From contig JBFHER010000023.1 of NCBI GenBank assembly GCA_041584055.1, positions 1-22,965 of the forward strand: DNA of 22,965 bases, in the 5' to 3' direction. Below the pieces are notes generated by a model. The model was not told the DNA's origin and did no database searches. It worked only from the letters and a program-made list of their open reading frames with translations. Positions 1-6,129 of this stretch are shown here, one piece after another (the first letter of the stretch is position 1; every line of letters begins with the position of its first letter). The stretch comes from JBFHER01 sp041584055 (lineage in GTDB: Bacteria; Bacteroidota; Bacteroidia; Bacteroidales; UBA5342). A program made the translations under genes and the position numbers.

Positions 1-3
1 GGG

Positions 4-468
4 ATGCACAAAAAAAAGTTCTGGCTAAAAATCGTCTTACTTGCCGCGATGGTGCTTTTACCCCTGGGATGTGAAGAAGGCATTGATACCATCATCCCGG
101 AGGTTAATTTCCGATATGCTGTCAATTTAACTCAACACCCCTATTCTTTAATGGGAATCGGTACCTCTGCAATTATTCAGGACCCGCTTCGTTTTCCGTC
201 ACCGGGGGATGTACCCATAGGGTATGCGGGTGTCATCATTTATAAAGCAAGTGAAACAACATTTTATGCCTTCGACAGATGTTGTCCGTACCATGTTGAA
301 GAGAAGCATCAGGTAAACCCTGATGGCGCGCTGGCAGTGTGCCCGGTTGACAGTTCTAAGTTTGTGTTGGCTGACGGTCTTGCATTTCCGGTTTCGGGTC
401 CAGCCGAGTATGGATTGAAAACATACAACACCAGTGTTGACAAGCAAATTCTTTACATTTATAATTAA
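4..468 (+). CDS. Rieske-like lipoprotein with incomplete [2Fe-2S] ligand set
   Basis: A 154-residue exported lipoprotein. The N-terminus has a Lys-rich start, a hydrophobic stretch (residues 8-21) and a lipobox L-P-L-G-C with the lipidated Cys at 23, which supports this start although it lies only 4 bases from the window edge. The C-terminal half resembles a Rieske domain: C93-C94-P-Y-H97, then C113-P-V-D116-S-S-K-F, and a closing segment ending in V-S-G-P. A canonical Rieske site is CxH...CxxH. Here the first pair has one extra residue and the second His is Asp116, so a standard cluster is doubtful. Its role is unknown; Rieske-fold lipoproteins of this size are, from memory, common in Bacteroidota. 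It converges on the O-antigen ligase-like gene with a 4-base overlap. Nothing upstream is visible. Confidence 0.72.
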   Translation: MHKKKFWLKIVLLAAMVLLPLGCEEGIDTIIPEVNFRYAVNLTQHPYSLMGIGTSAIIQDPLRFPSPGDVPIGYAGVIIYKASETTFYAFDRCCPYHVEEKHQVNPDGALAVCPVDSSKFVLADGLAFPVSGPAEYGLKTYNTSVDKQILYIYN

Positions 469-1736
469 TCATCCTCCACACGCTCCTCAATGGGCAGGTA
501 ATACATTAAGGAATAAAAAAGAGAAAATGTAATTATTCCCCAATACCTGTTCAACATTGATTCAAACATAAATCCACTTATTGTTACCAGAGCAAATCCA
601 ATAATCATCATTGATTTATATCTGATGCCATACACAATAAGGACTCCAAACATCCAGATCAGCGCTATGATTCCTAACAAGCCAAGTGATGCATAGCTTT
701 GCAGAAACTGATTGTGCGGATTCAGGATGGATTTTGCATGATCATGATAGCCTTTTTCAGTATACACCTTAATCAATTCAGAATTCAGGTCACCCAGTCC
801 CACACCCAAAACAGGATGCTCTTTGATGATGAGCACACTTGCTTCCGTTGCTTTCTGTCTTGCAAGCAATGAAGTGGCAGGTTCAGCTCCCATTACGGTT
901 TGTACCTGCGGATTAAAATACAAACCAGTAGCAAGCAAAATTCCCAGAACCACCAACCATGAAGAGAACATATCCAGTTTCTGTTTATTCAATGCAGCGA
1001 ACACAAAAATATATCCAATCAGAATTATTGCTGAAACAATCATACCGTTGGTAGACAACAAGACAAGCATCAGACTCATAAAAACAAACCCGGGAATGCC
1101 TGCTTTTTGAATGATCCAGGATTGAGACTCATTGGTATAACTGTTTAAAAGGCCAATGATAGCGATACATATTATCAAACCGAAATAAGCAGGATGCATA
1201 AATGGAGAAACATTCACTCCAAAAAAATGATTTGTATGAATATCTGTATCCATGATCATATTTTTGGCTGGTTCAAAGAATGGTGCAATACAAAGCATTT
1301 GGTCCTGAAGAATCACAGAATTGGCCAATGACAATACGAGCGAGACAATCACTGCAATCATTGTTCCCAGGATAAAAAACCGCATTCCCCGTCGTGCCAG
1401 TCCTGGTTTAAAATCAACAAAGGTAAGCCCGAGCGGAAGAATAAACATATTCAGACGAGAAAAGATCATGTCTCCTCCCCGACCTGCATTTTCGGCATAT
1501 ATCAAAGAAATGAGGTTTGCCAGCAAATACAATAAAAATGGTGCAAAAAACAACATTTTTTCTCTGCCGGGACGGCTATGTTCCAGTATGACTTTTCGGA
1601 ATATTAAAACAAGAAAAAGTATATTTGGGATAATTGAAAGCTGCCATCCAAAAGGAAGGGTTAACATTAGCCAACAAAAAACCAATTCATCAATGGTATC
1701 AAATGCAGAAACAAGTCTGACTGCGGTTTTATCCAT
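465..1736 (-). CDS. O-antigen ligase / polymerase family membrane protein (Wzy_C type)
   Basis: A polytopic inner-membrane protein of about 423 residues with roughly ten or more hydrophobic spans. A large periplasmic loop after mid-protein carries the family signature: an E-H-P-V-L-G-V-G-L-G-D segment (about residue 308) followed by N-P-H-N-Q-F-L-Q (about 340), then more membrane spans. This matches the Wzy_C/WaaL family, which joins or polymerises undecaprenyl-linked glycan repeats at the periplasmic face. I cannot tell ligase from polymerase, or which glycan is used, and no glycan genes lie next to it. I chose the ATG at 1736; a GTG two codons upstream (1742) is also possible. It lies 59 bases downstream of prfC on the same strand, with a possible promoter element at 1773-1780. 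Its stop overlaps the convergent lipoprotein gene. Confidence 0.8.
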   Translation of the reverse strand: MDKTAVRLVSAFDTIDELVFCWLMLTLPFGWQLSIIPNILFLVLIFRKVILEHSRPGREKMLFFAPFLLYLLANLISLIYAENAGRGGDMIFSRLNMFILPLGLTFVDFKPGLARRGMRFFILGTMIAVIVSLVLSLANSVILQDQMLCIAPFFEPAKNMIMDTDIHTNHFFGVNVSPFMHPAYFGLIICIAIIGLLNSYTNESQSWIIQKAGIPGFVFMSLMLVLLSTNGMIVSAIILIGYIFVFAALNKQKLDMFSSWLVVLGILLATGLYFNPQVQTVMGAEPATSLLARQKATEASVLIIKEHPVLGVGLGDLNSELIKVYTEKGYHDHAKSILNPHNQFLQSYASLGLLGIIALIWMFGVLIVYGIRYKSMMIIGFALVTISGFMFESMLNRYWGIITFSLFYSLMYYLPIEERVEDD

Positions 1737-1772
1737 ATTCACGTGTTAAGCAGTAAAGCAATGCCTTAATCA

Positions 1773-1780
1773 CAAAAATA
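1773..1780 (-). promoter_or_regulatory. Possible Bacteroidota -7 promoter element for the O-antigen ligase-like gene
   Basis: Read on the minus strand this is TATTTTTG, a perfect match to the Bacteroidota -7 consensus TAnnTTTG, ending 36 bases before the ATG at 1736. A clear TTTG -33 box is not seen at the right distance; the best candidate (TTTT, 17 bases upstream) is poor and lies inside the end of prfC. Read-through from prfC could also serve this gene. Confidence 0.3.
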
Positions 1781-1795
1781 GAAAATAAAACCGAT

Positions 1796-3370
1796 TTAAA
1801 ATTCTGAAGTAAAGAAAAACTGAATATCCTTAAAACTCGACTGCGCCATTTGCAGCATATATGCAGAATCAGCCAGGAATACATCGCGTCCATGCTTATC
1901 TTTAGCAATGTATTGTGCTTTTCGCTTTTTAAAATCTTTGATGCTTTCGGGGTTTTCACTTTTAAACCAGCAAGCCTTGTACAGGGCGATAGGATCCCAG
2001 CGGCATTTTGCATTGTATTCGTGTAACAGACGATATTCGATCACTTCAAATTGCAGCTGCCCCACCGTTCCAATAATTTTACGACCATTGAATTGATTCA
2101 CAAACAACTGTGCCACACCTTCATCCATAAGTTGATCGATGCCCTTAGCCAATTGTTTTGACTTCATAGGATCGGCATTCTCAATGTATTTAAACATTTC
2201 AGGTGAAAAACTTGGCAATCCTTTAAAATGAAGCTCCTCTCCCGAGGTAAGGGTATCCCCGATCTTAAAATTACCGGAATCAGGCAAACCAACAATGTCA
2301 CCTGCCCACGCCTCATCCACGATTGATTTTTTTTGAGCCATAAAAGCCGTTGGACTGGAAAACTTCAACTGCTTACCCAGGCGGATGTGCTTATAATTCG
2401 TATTCCGTTCAAACTTTCCGGAGCAGATCTTCACAAATGCAAGGCGATTGCGATGATTTGGATCCATGTTGGCATGGATCTTAAATATAAAACCGGTAAA
2501 TCCTTCCTGATAGGGAGAAACTTCTCTTTCTTCAGCCTCTGAAGGCAAAGGAGAAGGAGCAATGTTCACAAAACAATCCAACATTTCCTTCACACCAAAA
2601 TTGTTAAGTGCGCTACCAAAGAACACCGGAGCCACATTCGCGGCCATATACTCTGCAATATTGAATTCAGGATAAACACCATCAATCAACTCAACGTCTT
2701 CTCTTAGTTGAGCTGCGTCATCTTCTCCGATCATCTGATCAAGGTTTTCATCCTCCAGGCGCACCTGCACTTGTTCAGTCACCACTTGCTTACTTGGATC
2801 GAAGAGACGCAAATCGTTTTCATATAAGTTGTAAACGCCTTTAAACTGTGGACCCATGTTAATTGGCCAGCTCAGCGGTCTTACTTTGATTTGCAATTCA
2901 GCTTCAAGCTCGTCCAGAAGTTCAAACGCATGTTTTCCTTCGCGGTCCATCTTATTGACAAATACGATGACCGGTGTTTTTCGCATGCGACATACCTCCA
3001 TGAGTTTTCGTGTCTGCGCCTCCACGCCCTTGGCGACATCCACCACGATTATCACACTATCAACTGCAGTGAGGGTACGAAAGGTATCTTCAGCAAAATC
3101 CTGGTGACCGGGAGTGTCTAAAATATTAATTTTATGATCATTGTATTCAAATCCCATCACCGACGTAGCAACCGAGATTCCACGCTGTTTTTCAATCTCC
3201 ATCCAATCGGATGTTGCAGTCTTCTTTATTTTGTTAGATTTGACTGCACCGGCAACATGAATTGCGCCACCAAACAACAGAAACTTTTCAGTTAAAGTTG
3301 TTTTACCTGCATCAGGGTGACTTACAATTGCAAATGTTCTCCGTCTGCCTATTTCTTCTTTCGCTCCCAT
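1796..3370 (-). CDS. prfC: Peptide chain release factor 3 (RF3, GTPase)
   Basis: A 524-residue translational GTPase, close to the usual RF3 length of about 530. GTP-binding motifs are clear: G1 S-H-P-D-A-G-K-T-T (17-25), switch region R-G-I-S-V (63-67), G3 D-T-P-G-H-Q-D-F (85-92) and G4 N-K-M-D (139-142). The R-T-F-A-I-V-S-H-P start and the A-E-D-T-F-R-T-L-T-A-V-D-S stretch after G3 are typical of RF3 rather than EF-G or LepA. RF3 recycles RF1 and RF2 from the ribosome after peptide release, in the cytoplasm. The ATG start follows a TAnnTTTG promoter at 3390-3397 and leaves a very short leader. It is probably transcribed alone or with the downstream membrane protein gene. Confidence 0.95.
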   Translation of the reverse strand: MGAKEEIGRRRTFAIVSHPDAGKTTLTEKFLLFGGAIHVAGAVKSNKIKKTATSDWMEIEKQRGISVATSVMGFEYNDHKINILDTPGHQDFAEDTFRTLTAVDSVIIVVDVAKGVEAQTRKLMEVCRMRKTPVIVFVNKMDREGKHAFELLDELEAELQIKVRPLSWPINMGPQFKGVYNLYENDLRLFDPSKQVVTEQVQVRLEDENLDQMIGEDDAAQLREDVELIDGVYPEFNIAEYMAANVAPVFFGSALNNFGVKEMLDCFVNIAPSPLPSEAEEREVSPYQEGFTGFIFKIHANMDPNHRNRLAFVKICSGKFERNTNYKHIRLGKQLKFSSPTAFMAQKKSIVDEAWAGDIVGLPDSGNFKIGDTLTSGEELHFKGLPSFSPEMFKYIENADPMKSKQLAKGIDQLMDEGVAQLFVNQFNGRKIIGTVGQLQFEVIEYRLLHEYNAKCRWDPIALYKACWFKSENPESIKDFKKRKAQYIAKDKHGRDVFLADSAYMLQMAQSSFKDIQFFFTSEF

Positions 3371-3389
3371 AACTTATAATAAACGGCTG

Positions 3390-3421
3390 CAAAAGTAGTA
3401 ATATCCAAGGTATTCTACGAA
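3390..3421 (-). promoter_or_regulatory. Likely prfC promoter (Bacteroidota type)
   Basis: On the minus strand a TTCG box (3418-3421), near the -33 consensus TTTG, is followed after 20 bases by TACTTTTG (3390-3397), a perfect TAnnTTTG -7 element. The spacing fits the Bacteroidota sigma factor. The start codon at 3370 is about 20 bases further on, giving a short leader. The -7 octamer is identical to the one before nqrA. Confidence 0.45.
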
Positions 3422-3575
3422 TAATGACCTAAAAGTTTTGCTTTAACCATAGTAATCCACGGCAAGAATTTTATCTTGATTTCTCCCAATAAAAAACAGC
3501 AAACATAGTTGAAATTGACAGATTCAATAAGGCCAATATAGAGACAATATAAATTTTAGCCCTGGATTCATGCTG

Positions 3576-4349
3576 CTAGAGTGTGGACTTCACGGTTCCT
3601 CCTTCAACGGCAAATACTTGTCCGTTGACGAATTCTGACAGGGGAGAAAGCAGCCATACGGCCAGACTTCCAAAGTTTTCAGGTGAACCTAGCTTATTGG
3701 ATGGCATTGCCTCCAGAAAAGCCGACTTTGCCTTCCCGAACGAGCTATTCTCCATACTTGCTTTCTTTTCAATTAAACGATTGATAGCAGGTGTTTCGTG
3801 CGAACCTGGTGCCAGAATATTGAAGTTAATGCCCTGACCGGCTTCTTCCTGTGATAAAGTTTTCACAAGGCCAACAACGGCAAGACGAAGCGAGGTACTA
3901 AGCACCAAATTCTCCATGGGCTGCTTTACCGAAGAACTCTCAATAAATACCATACGACCATAGCCCTGTTGCTTAAAAAGAGGCAACAATTGTTTGGTGA
4001 GATTCACTTTCCATCGTAAAATATTAGCGTAAGCACTGTCCCAATCTGTCAGGGACGTTTCGTCAAACTTCATGGCAGGCGGACCACCAGCGTTGACCAC
4101 GACACCACAAATAAGATGGGCAAAGCTTGCTTCAACGGCCTTTTGGACCGTTGTATCTTCAGCAAGATTTCCCTGAATGCCAATAAACTTACCGGGATAT
4201 TTTTGTTCCAGCTCCTGTAATTTTTCCAAACCTCTTGCAACGCCCAGTACAGTAGCTCCTTCAGCGATTAAAAGTTCACTAATTGCCAAACCAAAACCAC
4301 TGCTTGCTCCGCCAATTAAAAAAGCCTGATCTGCTATTTTTAGTTTCAT
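3576..4349 (-). CDS. SDR-fold protein, atypical (catalytic Tyr and Lys missing)
   Basis: A 257-residue Rossmann-fold protein of the short-chain dehydrogenase/reductase (SDR) superfamily. Visible features are a nucleotide-binding G-G-A-S-S-G-F-G (13-20, with Gly for the usual Thr), V-N-A-G-G-P (85-90, like the NNAG motif), S138-S-S140 where the catalytic Ser sits, and a C-terminal G-Q-V-F-A-V-E-G-G-T (243-252) as in FabG-like SDRs. The catalytic Y-x3-K is replaced by S151-x3-R155 within L-V-L-S-T-S-L-R. Such proteins are often annotated as 3-oxoacyl-ACP reductase; a known BKR-like subgroup lacks a good match to the NAD motif and catalytic tetrad. The substrate is unknown and enzymatic activity should not be assumed. 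It stands alone, between prfC and the RNA methylase gene. Confidence 0.8.
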   Translation of the reverse strand: MKLKIADQAFLIGGASSGFGLAISELLIAEGATVLGVARGLEKLQELEQKYPGKFIGIQGNLAEDTTVQKAVEASFAHLICGVVVNAGGPPAMKFDETSLTDWDSAYANILRWKVNLTKQLLPLFKQQGYGRMVFIESSSVKQPMENLVLSTSLRLAVVGLVKTLSQEEAGQGINFNILAPGSHETPAINRLIEKKASMENSSFGKAKSAFLEAMPSNKLGSPENFGSLAVWLLSPLSEFVNGQVFAVEGGTVKSTL

Positions 4350-4425
4350 TGTTTATGATTTTATACGAATACAGTAAAACAGGGTAGAATGTTCAATTCA
4401 TTAAGACGGATGTATCGTAATAATT

Positions 4426-5388
4426 TTAGGGAATTATATGAGCCCTTTCCTTTTCACAAACCCAAACACTTCTGGCAAAGCTTGATTTTCCTTTTTTCTC
4501 CACCACACAGAAATCTGATATTTTCAGTCCAGCCGAGGAAATGAGTGGTTCGATGTCGGAAATAGAAACAATTACAATACGGGAGCTAAGCTCGGCTGCA
4601 GATGTTATGATGTGTAATGAAATTGCGTCTGTTGAACAACTGTACAGATTATAAGGAAGGTCAACAATTGCAGCATCGTACTTTTTATTGAGCTCCTTTA
4701 CATCAGAGTTATATAATTTAGCGCTGTAGTTGTAGTGAGCCAGATTTTGTCTGGTATTGTTAAACGCTTTCCAGTTTATGTCGCATCCTTCGATATTAAA
4801 TCCTGAATAACAGGCCTCCAACACAACCGTTCCTACCCCACAGCAAGCATCTAAGAGCGTACTTGTTTTATCGCCTTTCGACGCAATGCTCACCAAAGCT
4901 TTTGCTATTTTCATGTTGATGGAATTACTAAAAGAATAAGGTTTATTCTTGTGTTTGTACCAATCCGGCTCTTTTTTTACTAACAGTCCAAAGTACCATC
5001 TATTTTGATAATGACATACACTGTATATGACGGATGGCTTCATGTAATCGGGTGTCCCATTTATTTGATAGCCAATATCCCTTAACTTTTCCAATCGTTC
5101 CACATAGCCGGTGGGATCGCCTTCCAATAGCAAGTATTCCACTTTAAATCCGTCCAAATGAATATTTTCGTTCGCAATATTTTGCAAGAGATCCGTATAA
5201 TTCTGAGAGACTGATATAATCTCAAATCGGCATTTTATAAATGCACTCATGGACGGCTCCTGCTTAATATCAGTAAACAGCAGCTTATCTATTTCCTCTT
5301 CGCCAAAAAGTTGTCTGGCTTCCAGATTGCATAAATCGCGATGGTGAAAGTTGTAGTTAAAGGAATAAAGGTAGCTGTGGGTTTGCAT
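4426..5388 (-). CDS. Putative RNA methylase, TRM11/UPF0020 type
   Basis: A 320-residue protein with an N-terminal region of unclear fold (1-145) and a C-terminal SAM-dependent methyltransferase domain. The latter begins with K-P-Y-S-F-S-N-S (149-156), then motif I L-L-D-A-C-C-G-V-G-T (178-187), an acidic residue after strand 2 (G-C-D-I-N, Asp203) and the catalytic motif IV V-D-L-P-Y-N (242-247). In amino-methyltransferases motif IV is usually D-P-P-Y; here the first Pro is Leu. Trm11 and its relatives make N2-methylguanosine in tRNA, so RNA, probably tRNA, is the best guess, but the target is not shown by the sequence. A good promoter lies at 5427-5458. The following SDR gene is 76 bases downstream on the same strand and could be cotranscribed. 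Confidence 0.75.
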   Translation of the reverse strand: MQTHSYLYSFNYNFHHRDLCNLEARQLFGEEEIDKLLFTDIKQEPSMSAFIKCRFEIISVSQNYTDLLQNIANENIHLDGFKVEYLLLEGDPTGYVERLEKLRDIGYQINGTPDYMKPSVIYSVCHYQNRWYFGLLVKKEPDWYKHKNKPYSFSNSINMKIAKALVSIASKGDKTSTLLDACCGVGTVVLEACYSGFNIEGCDINWKAFNNTRQNLAHYNYSAKLYNSDVKELNKKYDAAIVDLPYNLYSCSTDAISLHIITSAAELSSRIVIVSISDIEPLISSAGLKISDFCVVEKKGKSSFARSVWVCEKERAHIIP

Positions 5389-5426
5389 TTTTTAATTTTG
5401 ATTGTTGAAAACGATTTATGCCCCTG

Positions 5427-5458
5427 CAAAAATATTAAAAAATGCACCTGTCCTGAAA
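5427..5458 (-). promoter_or_regulatory. Likely promoter of the RNA methylase gene (Bacteroidota type)
   Basis: On the minus strand a TTTC box (5455-5458, one mismatch to TTTG) and a perfect TAnnTTTG element, TATTTTTG (5427-5434), are separated by 20 bases. The ATG at 5388 lies about 38 bases downstream. The site falls in the 215-base gap after aroK, so the methylase gene probably has its own transcript. Confidence 0.45.
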
Positions 5459-5603
5459 TGCATTAAACGACCATCACTTAGCAATTACCTTAGCCAAAAA
5501 GCAAACCAAGATCTCCACAGACGTTTCGACATGCCTTCACCTGCCTGCTTCACGCCATCCTAAGACCAAAAATCGATGATCGAAAAAAAACACGAAATCT
5601 CGC

Positions 5604-6128
5604 CTAAGAATCTGCCGCATCCATGCGCTTCTGAATCTCTTCTGCAAGGGTTTCTATGCTGTATTCAATGGGATTCATGATGAAATGCGCCTGCTTGTAG
5701 AATTGATTTCTGTAAGCAAGCATCTCGGTAATATAGGCAAGTAATTCGTCACCGGTTTTACCATCCACGAGGGGACGTTTGTTTTTCGAATTTGTGAGGC
5801 GTGTAACAAGTAGGGCTTCGCTAAGATTCATGTAGATTGTTAAACCATGCGCATTCATATACTGAATATTATCAAAGAAACAAGGTGCTCCGCCTCCTGT
5901 TGAGATAATTACATTATCCAACTCAGAAACCTCCTGTAAATATTTGCGCTCGATTTTACGAAACTCATCCTGCCCCATCTTTTCAAAGATTTCAGGAACC
6001 GTCATAAACATACGCTCTTCGATGTATTTATCGAGATCAATAAACGCCAGATTCATTTGTGTAGACAACTTTCTCCCCCAGGTAGTTTTACCGCAACCCA
6101 TAAATCCTATTAAGTAAATCCGCATCAT
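5604..6128 (-). CDS. aroK: Shikimate kinase
   Basis: A 174-residue P-loop kinase that phosphorylates shikimate at the 3-hydroxyl with ATP, a step of the chorismate pathway to aromatic amino acids. Family marks are Walker A G-F-M-G-C-G-K-T-T (8-16), the shikimate-binding D31-L-D33, F-R-x-x-E around 56-60, S-T-G-G-G-A (76-81) and the lid K-R-P-L (117-120). Length is normal for AroK/AroL. The start has two consecutive ATG codons (6128 and 6125). It follows the parC stop by a single base, so it is almost certainly translated from the parE-parC transcript. I see no other aromatic pathway gene here. Confidence 0.93.
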   Translation of the reverse strand: MMRIYLIGFMGCGKTTWGRKLSTQMNLAFIDLDKYIEERMFMTVPEIFEKMGQDEFRKIERKYLQEVSELDNVIISTGGGAPCFFDNIQYMNAHGLTIYMNLSEALLVTRLTNSKNKRPLVDGKTGDELLAYITEMLAYRNQFYKQAHFIMNPIEYSIETLAEEIQKRMDAADS

Positions 6129-6129
6129 A

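Noticed and set aside
3371..3575. Possible small gene or RNA in the gap between prfC and the SDR gene
   Set aside because: No frame of useful length and no convincing hairpin; only the prfC promoter is supported.
5573..5583. Short inverted repeat TCGAT-G-ATCGA downstream of aroK as a terminator
   Set aside because: The usable stem is only about four pairs around a tiny loop, and the T tract is interrupted; not strong enough to list as a terminator.
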